A DNA stretch of 64,000 bases from JBJMHZ01 sp045807125 (GCA_045807125.1 JBJMHZ010000016.1:62001-126000), one strand, 5' to 3'; counted from the first letter of the stretch, positions 29,178 to 39,913 are shown. A program made the numbers and translations. Notes: generated by a model from the sequence alone, not told the origin.

Positions 29178-29588
29178 CTACCGGCGCTCGCCCGCGTCGA
29201 CGGCTCCCGCCCGCGCGTGGGCGGCCATGGCCGCGGCGTACGACCGGCGCATCGACAGCCAACCGATCCACAGCCCGCTGAAGAGGACCGCCAGGAACAG
29301 CAGGAAGCCGGACAGCGCGCCGGCGGCGAGGGTCGCGGCCTGCAGGACGCTGCCGGCGACGACGGCCGCGCGCTCGGCCCGGCGCAGGAGGCCCGCGACG
29401 ACGAGGTCGGCCACCGCGATGACGATGAGCCCGGCCACCGCGACGGCCGGCGCGCCACCGGACCGGTGGGTGACGATCGGCACCGACAGGCCGACGACGA
29501 TCGCGTGGGTGATGAGGATGGCCGCGCCGATGCCGCGCAGGCCGCGGGCCGGGTCGCGGGGCCGCCCGGCCGGCGGGGCAGCGGTCAC
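29178..29588 (-). CDS. DUF4233 family membrane protein
   Basis: 136 residues from GTG 29588, overlapping the folC stop as GTGA. About four transmembrane helices (e.g. GIGAAILITHAIVVGLSVPIV, FLLFLAVLFSGLWIGWL). The family is actinobacterial, of unknown function, and sits between folC and ndk as here. Confidence 0.85.
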   Translation of the reverse strand: MTAAPPAGRPRDPARGLRGIGAAILITHAIVVGLSVPIVTHRSGGAPAVAVAGLIVIAVADLVVAGLLRRAERAAVVAGSVLQAATLAAGALSGFLLFLAVLFSGLWIGWLSMRRSYAAAMAAHARAGAVDAGERR

Positions 29589-31018
29589 GGCGCCCCACCG
29601 CGCAGCAGGGTGCGAGCCTCGCCCACGGTGACCACCGAGCCGGTGACCAGCACGCCCGCGCCGCCGAGCGCCTCCTGCTCGGCCAGCTCCGTCGCGCGGT
29701 CGATCGCGTCGTCGAGGCGGCTCACCACCTCGACCCGGTCGGCGCCGAACGCCTGCTCCGCCAGCTCGCCGAGCTCGGCGGCCGGCATCGCCCGCGGCGA
29801 CGAGCTCTGCGTGACGACCACCGAGGCGAGCAGCGGCTCCAGCGCGTCGAGGAAGCCCCGTACGTCCTTGTCGGCGAGCATCCCGACCACGCCGACGAGC
29901 TTGGTGAGGGCGAACGCCTCGCCGACGGCGGCGACGAGGGCAGCGGCTCCCGCCGGGTTGTGCGCGCTGTCGAGCAGGACGGTCGGCGACGTGCGGACGA
30001 CCTCGAGGCGCCCTGGCGAGTCGGCCTGCGCGAAGGCCAGGCGCACCGGCTCGAGGTCGAGCGTGCCCCTGCCGGCGGCGGCCGCGCCGAAGAACGCCTC
30101 GACGGCCGCGAGCGCGCACGCCGCGTTGCCAGCCTGGTGGGCGCCGTGCAGCGGCAGGAAGACCTCGGGGTAGTCGCCGCCGAGGCCGCGCAGGGTCAGC
30201 AGCTGCCCTCCGACCGCGACCCGCCGCGAGAGCACGCCGAACTCCATGCCCTCGCGGGCCACCGCCACGTCGGTCTCGACGGCGCGCTCGAGCAGCACCC
30301 TGGCGGCCTCCACCGACTGCTGCGCGATGACGAGCGCGGCCCCGGGCTTCACGATGCCGGCCTTCTCGGCCGCGATCTCCTCCACGGTGTCGCCGAGCCA
30401 CTGGGTGTGGTCGAGCGCGATGGGGGTCACGACCGCGACGCTCGCGTCGATGACGTTGGTGGCGTCCCACGCGCCGCCCATGCCCACCTCGACGACGGCG
30501 ACGTCGACCGGGGCGTCGGCGAAGGCGGCGAACGCCATCGCGGTGAGGATCTCGTGGTAGGTGACCCGGTCGGGGTGCCGCGCGTCGATCAGCTCGGCGA
30601 ACGGGCGCACCTCCTCGTAGACCTGCGCGAAGGCCCCCGGCGACAGCGGCACCCCGTCGAGGCAGATGCGCTCGCGGACGCTAGCGAGGTGCGGGCTCGT
30701 GGTGCGCCCCGTGCGGAGGCCGAAGGCGCGCAGCAGCGCGTCGATCATCCGGGTGGTGCTCGTCTTGCCGTTGGTGCCGGTCACGTGGATCGACGGGTAG
30801 GCGCGCTGCGGCGAGCCCAGCACGTCGACGAGGTCGCGGATGCGCGTGAGGTCGGGCAGCATCCGCTGCGGCAGACGCTCGGCCAGGCCAGCCTCGGCCC
30901 GGGCGAAGCGCGCCCCCGCTGCCTCCCCCGACCCCGCTGCCTCCCCCGACCCCGCTGCCTGACCCGACCCCGTCGCCCCTCCCGATCGCGTCGGCCCCCC
31001 CGACCCCGGCGGCGTCAC
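29585..31018 (-). CDS. folC: bifunctional folylpolyglutamate synthase / dihydrofolate synthase
   Basis: 477 residues from GTG 31018, overlapping the valS stop as GTGA. Mur-ligase-type ATP loop HVTGTNGKTSTTRM, then SPHLASVRERI, the metal/folate region VEVGMGGAWDATNV, the DHTQWLGDT segment and a C-terminal LLDSAHNPAGA. It adds glutamate to dihydropteroate and folates. The first 35 residues are a Gly/Ser/Ala repeat (GSGEAAGSGEAAG) from three 18-bp units and do not belong to the fold. Confidence 0.95.
   Translation of the reverse strand: MTPPGSGGPTRSGGATGSGQAAGSGEAAGSGEAAGARFARAEAGLAERLPQRMLPDLTRIRDLVDVLGSPQRAYPSIHVTGTNGKTSTTRMIDALLRAFGLRTGRTTSPHLASVRERICLDGVPLSPGAFAQVYEEVRPFAELIDARHPDRVTYHEILTAMAFAAFADAPVDVAVVEVGMGGAWDATNVIDASVAVVTPIALDHTQWLGDTVEEIAAEKAGIVKPGAALVIAQQSVEAARVLLERAVETDVAVAREGMEFGVLSRRVAVGGQLLTLRGLGGDYPEVFLPLHGAHQAGNAACALAAVEAFFGAAAAGRGTLDLEPVRLAFAQADSPGRLEVVRTSPTVLLDSAHNPAGAAALVAAVGEAFALTKLVGVVGMLADKDVRGFLDALEPLLASVVVTQSSSPRAMPAAELGELAEQAFGADRVEVVSRLDDAIDRATELAEQEALGGAGVLVTGSVVTVGEARTLLRGGAP
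30914..30967 (-). repeat. 18-bp tandem repeat at folC N-terminus
   Basis: Two perfect and one near-perfect copy of CCCCGCTGCCTCCCCCGA, in frame, giving a repeated Gly-Ser-Gly-Glu-Ala-Ala motif ahead of the catalytic domain. Confidence 0.8.
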
Positions 31019-33666
31019 GACGGGAGGGCGTCGAGCTGCGCCCTGAGCGGGGCCAGCTCGGCCTCCGCCGCCGCCAGCCGGTCGCGGATCTTGCCCACCA
31101 CGTGCGGCGGCGCGTTGTCGACGAAGGCGGGGTTGGCGAGCTTGGCGGCCGCCTGCTCGCGCTCCCGCTCGGCCGCGCTCACCAGCTTCGCGAGGCGGGC
31201 CCGCTCGGCGCCGGGGTCGATGGCGTCGGCGAGGTCGATGCCGACCCGTACGCCCGGCGCCACCACCACCCGCCGGCCGGGCGGCGGCTCTCCCACCTCG
31301 ACGGGGGCCAGCCCGGCGAGCGCCTCGAGCTGCGCCAGCTGCCCTGGCACGGCCACCTCGGCGCCCGGGTCATCGAACCGCAGCGTGGCGGCGAGGCGCT
31401 GCCGCGGCTTGACGCCCTGCTCGGCCCGGAACCGGCGCACCTCCGTGACGAGCCCGCGCAGCAGCGCCAGCTCGGCCTCCGCCGCCGGGTCGCGATGGCT
31501 CTCGTCGGCGACCGGCCAGCTCGCGATCACCACGCTCTCGCCGCCGGTGAGCGACGTCCACAGCTCCTCGGTGACGAACGGCATGACCGGGTGCAGCAGG
31601 CGCAGCAACGCGTCGAGCACGTGCCCGAGAACCCGCCTGGTGACCGCGGCCGGCTCGCCGCCGCCGTCGATCGGCGCCTTGGCCAGCTCGACGTACCAGT
31701 CGAACACCTCGTCCCACGCGAAGTGGAACAGCGTGTCGGCCACCTTGCCGAACTCGAACGACTCGTAGAGCGCATCGACCTCGACGATGACGGCCGACAA
31801 CCGGGAGAGGATCCACCGGTCGGCGCCGGCCATCCGCTCGGTGGCGGGCAGCGGCCCCTCGACGGTGGCGCCGCGCATCAGCGCGAACCGGCCGGCGTTC
31901 CACAGCTTCGTGACGAAGTTGCGACTGCCCTGCACCCACTCCTCGGAGATCGCGAGGTCGGCGCCCGGGTTGGCCCCCTTGGCGAGGGTGAAGCGCAGCG
32001 CGTCGGCGCCGTAGTCGCTCACGAGATCGAGCGGGTCGACGACGTTGCCACGCGACTTCGACATCTTCTTGCCGTGCCGGTCGCGCACCAGGCCGTGCAG
32101 GGCCACCACGTCGAACGGCACGGCCGGGGGATCGCGGCGATCGGACATCGCGTAGATGCCGAACATCATCATCCGGGCGACCCAGAAGAACAGGATGTCG
32201 TAACCGGTGACGAGGACGCTGGTCGGGTAGAAGCGCGCGAGGTCGGCGGTGCCCTCCGGCCAGCCCAGCGTCGAGAACGGCCAGAGCGCGCTCGAGAACC
32301 AGGTGTCGAGCACGTCCTCGTCCTGCTGCCAGCCGGCCTCGGCCGACGGCGGCTCGTCGTCGGGCCCGAGCACTCGCACCTGGCCATCGGGCCCGTACCA
32401 CACCGGGATGCGGTGACCCCACCACAGCTGCCGGCTGATGCACCAGTCGTGCATGTTGTCGACCCAGTCGAAGTAGCGCTGGGCCAGCTCCGGCGGCTCG
32501 ATGCGGGTGCGACCGGCCCGGACGGCGTCGCCCGCGGCGGCCGCGAGCGGCGCCACCTTGACGAACCACTGGAGGGACAGCCTCGGCTCAACCACGGTGT
32601 CGCAACGCGAGCAGTGCCCGACCGCGTGCACGTACGGCCGCCGCTCGGCGACGACGCGGCCCTCCTCGCGGAGCATCTGCTTGATGGTGTCGCGCGCCTC
32701 GAACCGGTCGAGCCCCTGCCACGGGCCGGGCAGCGTGATGACGCCGCGCTCGTCGAGCACCGTGACCGACTCGAGGTCGTGCCGCTGACCGATGTCGAAG
32801 TCGTTCGGGTCGTGCGCGGGGGTCACCTTGACCGCCCCGCTGCCGAAGGCGGGGTCGACGTGCCCGTCGGCGATCACCCGGATCTTGCGGCCGACGAGTG
32901 GCAGCTCGAGCTCGGTGCCCACGAGGTGCCGGTAGCGCTCGTCGTCGGGGTGGACGGCCACCGCCGTGTCGCCGAGCATCGTCTCGACGCGCGTGGTGGC
33001 GACGGTGATCGGCCCGTAGGAGATGGAGACCAGCTCGCCCTCGTCGTCGTGGTGCTCGACCTCGATGTCGGACAGCGCGGTCAGGCAGCGCGGGCACCAG
33101 TTGATGATGCGCTCGGCGCGGTAGATGAGGCCGTCATCGTGCAGCCGCTTGAAGATGGTGAGGACGGCGCGGGACAGTCCCTCGTCCATCGTGAAGCGCT
33201 CGCGCGACCAGTCGACCCCGTCGCCGAGCCGGCGCATCTGGTCGAGGATGCGACCGCCGTACTCGCGGCGCCACTCCCACACCCGGGAGACGAACGCGGC
33301 GCGGCCGAGGTCGTGGCGGCTCTTGCCCTCCTTGGCCAGCTCGCGCTCGACGACGTTCTGCGTGGCGATGCCGGCGTGGTCCATGCCCGGCAGCCAGAGC
33401 GCCTCGTACCCCTGCATCCGCCGGCGCCTGGTGAGCGCGTCCATCAGGGCGTGGTCGAGCGCGTGCCCCATGTGGAGGCTGCCGGTGACGTTGGGCGGCG
33501 GGATGACGATGCTGAACGGCGGCCGGCCGCTCGACGCATCGGCCCGGAAGTAGCCGCGGGCTACCCACTGCTCGTACAGGCGCCCCTCGACATCGGCCGG
33601 CGAATAGGTCGACGGCAGGTCACGGCCCCGCAGCGCGGGGGGGTCGGCGAGATGGGCGTCGGTCAT
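31015..33666 (-). CDS. valS: valyl-tRNA synthetase
   Basis: 883 residues. The class I HIGH signature is in PPPNVTGSLHMGHAL and KMSKS in GKKMSKSRGN. The editing domain has GDTAVAVHPDDERY and TPAHDPNDF. The anticodon-binding helical domain and the C-terminal coiled coil (RLAKLVSAAEREREQAAAKL) are complete. It charges tRNA-Val and clears mischarged Thr. Confidence 0.98.
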   Translation of the reverse strand: MTDAHLADPPALRGRDLPSTYSPADVEGRLYEQWVARGYFRADASSGRPPFSIVIPPPNVTGSLHMGHALDHALMDALTRRRRMQGYEALWLPGMDHAGIATQNVVERELAKEGKSRHDLGRAAFVSRVWEWRREYGGRILDQMRRLGDGVDWSRERFTMDEGLSRAVLTIFKRLHDDGLIYRAERIINWCPRCLTALSDIEVEHHDDEGELVSISYGPITVATTRVETMLGDTAVAVHPDDERYRHLVGTELELPLVGRKIRVIADGHVDPAFGSGAVKVTPAHDPNDFDIGQRHDLESVTVLDERGVITLPGPWQGLDRFEARDTIKQMLREEGRVVAERRPYVHAVGHCSRCDTVVEPRLSLQWFVKVAPLAAAAGDAVRAGRTRIEPPELAQRYFDWVDNMHDWCISRQLWWGHRIPVWYGPDGQVRVLGPDDEPPSAEAGWQQDEDVLDTWFSSALWPFSTLGWPEGTADLARFYPTSVLVTGYDILFFWVARMMMFGIYAMSDRRDPPAVPFDVVALHGLVRDRHGKKMSKSRGNVVDPLDLVSDYGADALRFTLAKGANPGADLAISEEWVQGSRNFVTKLWNAGRFALMRGATVEGPLPATERMAGADRWILSRLSAVIVEVDALYESFEFGKVADTLFHFAWDEVFDWYVELAKAPIDGGGEPAAVTRRVLGHVLDALLRLLHPVMPFVTEELWTSLTGGESVVIASWPVADESHRDPAAEAELALLRGLVTEVRRFRAEQGVKPRQRLAATLRFDDPGAEVAVPGQLAQLEALAGLAPVEVGEPPPGRRVVVAPGVRVGIDLADAIDPGAERARLAKLVSAAEREREQAAAKLANPAFVDNAPPHVVGKIRDRLAAAEAELAPLRAQLDALPS

Positions 33667-33727
33667 GGGCGTCAGTGTACGAAGCCAGGCCGACGTTCCC
33701 CCGCGAATATCCCCAGGCCTCGCGCGA

Positions 33728-33761
33728 CGGGGCGGGCACCGCCGAAGCAGCGCCCGCCCCG
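33728..33761 (-). terminator. hairpin after the first G1 peptidase gene
   Basis: Perfect 10-bp inverted repeat CGGGGCGGGC / GCCCGCCCCG with a 14-base loop, 12 bases past the stop of the gene at 33774. It isolates that gene from valS. Confidence 0.7.
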
Positions 33762-33773
33762 CGGGTCATGCGA

Positions 33774-34538
33774 TCAGGAGTGCTTCCAGGTCACCGAGAA
33801 GCTGCCGCCCGAGATCGCGCCGGTCGAGGCCTTGGTCGTGCTGCCCGAGACCATGTCGATGCGGTCGAGGCCGGACAGGCTGCCGAACGCCGTGCCGTTG
33901 GCGGTCGCGCCGCTGAAGCTGACCGTGCCGAAGTTCGACAGCGGCAGCACGCCGCCGCTGCTCGACGGCGCCTCGGCGATGACCTCGGCGGAGGCGAGCT
34001 TGGCCGACGTCAGCTTGGCGCTGATGGTGTGCGACCAGCCCCGCGTGGTGTTGCTGATCGTCAGCGTGAAGCTGCCAGAGCCGTTCGTCGTCACCGACGC
34101 GGTGAAGTTGTCGCCCGGCGCCACCGTGTCGCTGAAGTTCTTCGGGAACTTCGGGTACATCTCGTACCAGGACGAGTAGACCGCCCGACCGCTGCTGCAG
34201 TCGGCCTCGGTGCCGGTCTGCTCCACGGTGCCGCTGCCGTCGCCGTCGAGGCCGACCCAGAAGCTCGACCAGGTGTTGGTCGCCGTGCACGAGACCGCGG
34301 GCTGCGTCCACGAGGCCGAGACGCTGGTGTAGCGCCCGCCGGTGACGGCGTAGCCCGCCCAGTTGCTGCTCGTGCTGTGGGCAAGGCCGTGGGTGAGCCG
34401 GTGGACCGGCCCGGCCCAGCTGACGCCGTGCGGCGAGGGGCCAGTCGCCGCTGCGACGCCGGGAATGGACAGGGAGATTGCGGCTGCCCCGGCGGCGAGA
34501 GCCCCGAGCAGCGCCATGCGAGTCGTACGGAGACGCAT
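33774..34538 (-). CDS. secreted G1 (eqolisin-like) glutamic peptidase, copy A
   Basis: 254 residues from ATG 34538 (GGAAGGGG upstream). Signal peptide about 1-32, then an all-beta lectin-like fold. The G1 hallmarks are SSNWAGYAV, SASWTQPAVSC, WVGLDG...VEQTGTEADC (catalytic Gln about 107) and EVIAEAPSS (catalytic Glu about 189). Family members use a Gln/Glu pair and are acid-active. It is a paralogue of the next gene, arranged head-to-tail; both keep the catalytic pair. Confidence 0.9.
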   Translation of the reverse strand: MRLRTTRMALLGALAAGAAAISLSIPGVAAATGPSPHGVSWAGPVHRLTHGLAHSTSSNWAGYAVTGGRYTSVSASWTQPAVSCTATNTWSSFWVGLDGDGSGTVEQTGTEADCSSGRAVYSSWYEMYPKFPKNFSDTVAPGDNFTASVTTNGSGSFTLTISNTTRGWSHTISAKLTSAKLASAEVIAEAPSSSGGVLPLSNFGTVSFSGATANGTAFGSLSGLDRIDMVSGSTTKASTGAISGGSFSVTWKHS

Positions 34539-34626
34539 CTGCACCCCTTCCGTCTGCCGGGCCGGCCAGCATGGCGGCCCGCAGGGCGGAACGATAGTGA
34601 CCAATGGCCCCGCTGGGGAGAGGGAA

Positions 34627-34656
34627 GCGGGCGCCGCGTGTCGCCGCGACGCCCGC
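34627..34656 (-). terminator. hairpin between the two G1 peptidase genes
   Basis: Inverted repeat GCGGGCG / CGCCCGC, 7-bp stem, 16-base loop, 18 bases after the stop of copy B. Each G1 gene thus seems to be its own transcription unit. Confidence 0.5.
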
Positions 34657-34674
34657 CCTACCGTGCTCTCGCTA

Positions 34675-35442
34675 TCAGATGTGGTGCCAGGTCACCGAGA
34701 AGCTGCCGCCGCTGATGCTCGACGGCGTCGCCTTCGTGGTGCTGCCGGACGCCATCGTGATGGCATCGCGGCCGGCCAGGCTGCCGAACAGCGTGCCGTT
34801 GGCGGTCGAGCCGGAGAAGCTGACGGTGCCGAAGTTCGACAGCGGCAGCACGCCGCTGCTGCTCGACGGCGCCTCGGCGATGACCTCGGCCGACGACAGC
34901 GCGGCGCTGTTGTAGGTGGCGGTGGTCGTGTGCGACCAGCCCCGCGTCGTGTCGCTCAGCTTGAGGGTGAAGCTACCGCTGCCGTTCGTCGTCACCGATG
35001 CGGTGAAGTGGTCGCCGGGCGCGACCGTGTTGCTGTAGTTCACCGGGAACTTCGGATACATCTCGTACCAGGACGAGTAGACCGCCCGGCCGCCGCTGCA
35101 GTCGGCCTCGGTGCCGGTCTGCTCGACGCTGCCGCTGTTGTAGCCGTCGAGGCCGACCCAGAAGCTCGACCACGTGTTGGTCGAGGTGCAGGAGACGGCC
35201 GGCTGCACCCAGCTGGCCGACACGCTCGTGTAGCGGGTACCGGCGGCGCCGACGGCGTAGCCGGCCCAGTTGCTGCTCGTGCTGTTCCAGTGGTGGTCGA
35301 CCCGCGTGCCGACGTGGTGCGACGCGACCGGCCCGTGCGAGACGGCGGTCGCGACCGCGGGCGTCGACGCCAGCGCGCCGCCGAGCCCGGTAGCGGCGAT
35401 GGCCAGCGCAGCGAGGGTGCGCCGGACAGGAGGAATGCGCAT
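34675..35442 (-). CDS. secreted G1 (eqolisin-like) glutamic peptidase, copy B
   Basis: 255 residues from ATG 35442, with signal peptide about 1-33. Same layout and catalytic residues as copy A: SSNWAGYAV, WVGLDGYNSGSVEQTGTEADC and EVIAEAPSS. Long identical stretches (e.g. AVYSSWYEMYPKFP, TVSFSG) show recent tandem duplication. Differences cluster in the leader and in surface loops. Probably secreted and acid-active. Confidence 0.9.
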   Translation of the reverse strand: MRIPPVRRTLAALAIAATGLGGALASTPAVATAVSHGPVASHHVGTRVDHHWNSTSSNWAGYAVGAAGTRYTSVSASWVQPAVSCTSTNTWSSFWVGLDGYNSGSVEQTGTEADCSGGRAVYSSWYEMYPKFPVNYSNTVAPGDHFTASVTTNGSGSFTLKLSDTTRGWSHTTTATYNSAALSSAEVIAEAPSSSSGVLPLSNFGTVSFSGSTANGTLFGSLAGRDAITMASGSTTKATPSSISGGSFSVTWHHI

Positions 35443-35636
35443 AGGACGCTCCTAAGCCCCGAGGCGGGTGATTTCCCCGCACGATGGACCAGACGGTAGT
35501 CCTTGGTTCACGCACCCAAGAAGCCGCGAACGGTCATCAACCGGCAAAGGAGATTTGGCTCGTACGACGGAACCTGCAGCGCACCATGGGCCGCGCGGCG
35601 CCGGTCAGGACGGAAGGACCGACCAGGGATGGGAGC

Positions 35637-36905
<1,269 letters not shown>

Positions 36906-37066
36906 GCCTGACCCCATCCTTCTCGCCTGCCGCTGGATTGGACCCGTCGTCCGCAAGGCCGGCCCAGGTACGACGGTACTGCCTCAAGGCGCCCATGTGG
37001 ACCCAATCACGGGGTGGACCGGCGTGCCGGTCGCCCCGCCAGGTGGCGCGCCGCGATCTCAGGCCG

Positions 37067-37693
37067 TCAGCGCGCCGCCAGGCCGGAGACCTTCCGGGTG
37101 CTGATCACCTCGTCGATGATGCCGTACTCGAGGGCCTCGTCGGCCGTGAGGATCTTGTCGCGCTCGATGTCGCTGCGCACCTGATCAAGGGCCCGGCCGG
37201 TGTGGTGGGCCAGCAGCTCCTCGAGCTGGGTGCGCAGGCGAAGCACCTCGCGAGCCTGGATCTCGATGTCGCTGACCTGCCCGCCGCCCTCGGTGTAGGG
37301 CTGGTGGATGAGGACCCGCGAATGGGCCAGCGCGTAGCGCTTGCCCTTGGACCCTGCCGCCAGGATCACGGCCGCCGCCGAGGCCGCCTGCCCCATGCAG
37401 ATCGTCGACACGTCCGGCCGGATGAACTGCATGGTGTCGTAGATGGCCGTCAGCCCGGTCATCGAGCCGCCGGGCGAGTTGATGTAGATGTTGATGTCAC
37501 GGTCCGGGTCCTGCGACTCGAGGTGCAGCAGCTGGGCCATGACCACGTTGCTCACGTCGTCGTCGATCGGCGTGCCGAGGAAGATGATGCGCTCCTTCAG
37601 CAGGTAGCTGAAGATGTCCCAGCCGCGATCGCCCCTGCTCGTCTGCTCGACGACGTTGGGGATGATGTAGCGGGCGGACGGGCCTGCGGTCAT
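37067..37693 (-). CDS. clpP: ATP-dependent Clp protease proteolytic subunit ClpP
   Basis: 208 residues from ATG 37693 (GGGAGAG upstream). The catalytic serine is in MGQAASAAAVILA, His in RVLIHQP, and Asp downstream in LTADEAL region. The handle helix and NSPGGSMTGL are intact. Only one clpP is seen between tig and clpX, whereas many actinobacteria have a clpP1-clpP2 pair. A second copy could be elsewhere. Confidence 0.96.
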   Translation of the reverse strand: MTAGPSARYIIPNVVEQTSRGDRGWDIFSYLLKERIIFLGTPIDDDVSNVVMAQLLHLESQDPDRDINIYINSPGGSMTGLTAIYDTMQFIRPDVSTICMGQAASAAAVILAAGSKGKRYALAHSRVLIHQPYTEGGGQVSDIEIQAREVLRLRTQLEELLAHHTGRALDQVRSDIERDKILTADEALEYGIIDEVISTRKVSGLAAR

Positions 37694-37783
37694 GGTGTCT
37701 CTCCCGGAGGATCTGGGCGGCGAGCGGGGAGGGTACCGGCCGGCCACGCCGTCCGAGGACGACCGGCCGGCGGGGCGCCACCC

Positions 37784-37818
37784 GTCCTGTCGACCCTAAC
37801 TCGACGGTCCGACAGGAC
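37784..37818. repeat. inverted repeat between tig and clpP
   Basis: GTCCTGTCG and CGACAGGAC form a perfect 9-bp inverted repeat with a 17-base spacer, 90 bases upstream of the clpP start. It could be the tig terminator or an operator for clpP; the sequence does not decide. Confidence 0.45.
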
Positions 37819-37897
37819 CATCCGGCCCCACGCCCGAACCGGTGGATTTCGCTATGGGCGCACCCGGCCGGAGCAGTGCCGGTCGAGCCGGACGGGC

Positions 37898-39340
37898 TCA
37901 GGCGGGCTCGTGGTCGTGGCTGTGATCGTGCCCGTGGTCCGCGTGGTCCTCGACGTCCGCGTGGTCCTCGGCGTCCCCGTCGTCCTCGGCGTCCCCGTCG
38001 TCCGTGGCCCCCGGCTCGACGTCGCTGGCCTCGAGCTTGGACAGGTCGACCGGGTTGCCGGAGGCGTCGGTGATCACGGCCTGCTCGAGGACGAGGGCGA
38101 GCGCCTTGCCGCGCAGCACCTCGGCGAGCAGCGCCCCGAGCTGGCCGGAGGAGGCGAGCGAGTTGGCGAACTCCTGCGGCGCCATGCCCGAGCGCTGCGC
38201 CCGGCGGACGATGTGCTCGGTCAGCTCGGCCTCGTTGACGTCCAGCTCCTCCTTGGTGGCGATCGCGTCGAGGATGAACTGCGCCTTGACCGCGTCGCGG
38301 GCGCCGGTGGCGAGCTCGGTCTCGAACGTCTCGCGGCTCTTGCCCTCCGTGGCGAGGTAGTCGTCGAGGGACATCCCGATGCCGGACAGCTGCTGATCCA
38401 TGCTCTCGCGGCGCCAGGCCAGCTCGGCCTCGGCAAGGCTCTCGGGCACCGGCACGTCGGTGCGCTCCATGAGCGCATCGAGGGCCCGGTCGCGGGCCTG
38501 GCTGCCCTGCTCGAGCAGCCGGACCCGGCCCATCCGGTCGCGGATGTCGGCCCGCAGCTCGTCCAGGGTGTCGAACTCGCTCGCCAGGTGGGCGAACTCG
38601 TCGTCGAGCTCGGGCAGCTCCTTGCTCTTGACCGAGTTGACGGTGACCGTGACGTCGGCGGTCTGGCTGGCCCGCTCGCCGGCGACCAGCGTGGTGGGGA
38701 ACGTGCGGCTCTCCCCCGCCGAGAGCCCGGGCAGCGCGTCGTCCAGGCCCTCCACCAGCGCGCCGCTGCCGACCTCGTACGACATCCCCTTGGCGCTGGC
38801 GCCGGGGAACGGCTCACCGTCGATCGAGGCGTCGAGGTCCATCGTGACGTAGTCGCCGGTCCCGGCCGGCCGGTCGACGCCGGCCAGCGTCGCGAAGCGC
38901 TCGCGCAGCGCGTCGAGCTGCTGCTGGACCTGCTCGTCGGTCACCGTCGCGTCGTCCACCGTGACCGGCAGCCCGGCGTAGTCGGGCAGTTCGATCTGGG
39001 GCCGGACGTCCACCTCGGCGGTGAAGACCAGCTGCGCGCCGTCGGCGAACTCGGTGACGTCGACCTGCGGCTGCCCGACGACCTTGACGTCGTTGTCGCG
39101 CACGGCGTCGCCGTAGAAGCGCGGGATGGCGTCGTTGACCGCCTCCTCGAGCACGTACCCGCGCCCGACCCGCTGGTCGATGATCGGCGGCGGCACCTTG
39201 CCCGGCCGGAAGCCCGCGATGCGCACCTGCCCGGCGATCTTCTTGTACGCGACGTCGAGGCTCGGCTTGAGCTCGTCGAAGGGCACTTCGACGGTCAGCT
39301 TCACCCTGGTCGGCGAGACGCTCTCGACGGCAGTCTTCAC
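37898..39340 (-). CDS. tig: trigger factor (peptidyl-prolyl isomerase chaperone)
   Basis: 480 residues from GTG 39340, chosen over 39352 because AGAAGG then sits 8 bases upstream and the protein begins MKTAVESVSPTRVKLTVEVPF like its homologues. Ribosome-binding domain with GFRPGKVP signature, FKBP-type PPIase domain (GDYVTMDLDASIDGEPFPG), and a helical C-terminal chaperone domain. The tail is an Asp/Glu/His-rich low-complexity stretch. It is transcribed toward clpP-clpX, the usual order. Confidence 0.97.
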   Translation of the reverse strand: MKTAVESVSPTRVKLTVEVPFDELKPSLDVAYKKIAGQVRIAGFRPGKVPPPIIDQRVGRGYVLEEAVNDAIPRFYGDAVRDNDVKVVGQPQVDVTEFADGAQLVFTAEVDVRPQIELPDYAGLPVTVDDATVTDEQVQQQLDALRERFATLAGVDRPAGTGDYVTMDLDASIDGEPFPGASAKGMSYEVGSGALVEGLDDALPGLSAGESRTFPTTLVAGERASQTADVTVTVNSVKSKELPELDDEFAHLASEFDTLDELRADIRDRMGRVRLLEQGSQARDRALDALMERTDVPVPESLAEAELAWRRESMDQQLSGIGMSLDDYLATEGKSRETFETELATGARDAVKAQFILDAIATKEELDVNEAELTEHIVRRAQRSGMAPQEFANSLASSGQLGALLAEVLRGKALALVLEQAVITDASGNPVDLSKLEASDVEPGATDDGDAEDDGDAEDHADVEDHADHGHDHSHDHEPA

Positions 39341-39479
39341 GGTTGACGGCACCTTCTGCGTGGCTGGCGGGGCTCGGTACGAGGACGTGCGGCAAGCCCG
39401 AGGCTACCGGGCCGGATCGCGGCGCCCCAGGGCGGTGGCCGACCGGCTGCGGACCGGTGGCCGCCGGCCGCGGATCGGC

Positions 39480-39555
39480 TGGTCGGGGCGGGGAGACTCG
39501 AACTCCCGATCTCCTGCACCCAAAGCAGGCGCGCTAGCCACTACGCTACGCCCCG
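39480..39555 (-). tRNA. tRNA-Pro (anticodon TGG)
   Basis: Complete cloverleaf on the minus strand: acceptor CGGGGCG/CGCCCCG, anticodon stem CCTGC/GCAGG with loop TTTGGGT, T-arm GTTCGAG, and an encoded CCA (39480-39482). Confidence 0.93.
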
Positions 39556-39652
39556 CGGCCGCGCCCCCGAGTCTAGAGGAGCGCCCGCCCGCCGGTCGGC
39601 GGGCCGCTCGCGGGCTCGCCAGGCGCTACCCTTGACCACGCGCTCACCGCGC

Positions 39653-39723
39653 GCGGGTGTAGCTCAATGGCAGAGCCCCAGCCTTCCAAGCTGGCCATGC
39701 GGGTTCGATTCCCGTCGCCCGCT
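39653..39723 (+). tRNA. tRNA-Gly (anticodon TCC), island insertion site
   Basis: Complete cloverleaf: acceptor GCGGGTG/CGCCCGC, D-arm GCTC/GAGC, anticodon stem CCAGC/GCTGG with loop CTTCCAA, T-arm GGTTCGATTCC. CCA is not encoded. Its 3' half is repeated exactly at 51391, so the gene is the attachment site of the island and was rebuilt at the left end. Confidence 0.95.
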
Positions 39724-39728
39724 CTCCC
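39682..39728 (+). repeat. attL: 47-bp direct repeat in tRNA-Gly
   Basis: Runs from the anticodon loop (CCTTCCAAGC) to five bases past the tRNA 3' end (CTCTCCC). It is identical to 51391-51437. Confidence 0.92.
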
Positions 39729-39913
39729 CGAAGTGGCTGGTCAAAGCCCCGAGGCGTCGACCGCCGGCTGCCGTCCCCATGGGACCCTCCCCCCCGCGTG
39801 CCCCTCTGTGCGTCTTCGTGCACGCACGTCCGCGTCCCCACGAGCGTCCCCGTCTCGGCCTGGAGATGCTCGCGGGTACGTCGGCGGGGACGCCACATAG
39901 CCAGCTTTCGGCC

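Noticed and set aside
39632..39913. Integrase start upstream of 39914
   Set aside because: The frame runs back through tRNA-Gly; ATG 39914 gives a normal integrase N-terminus.
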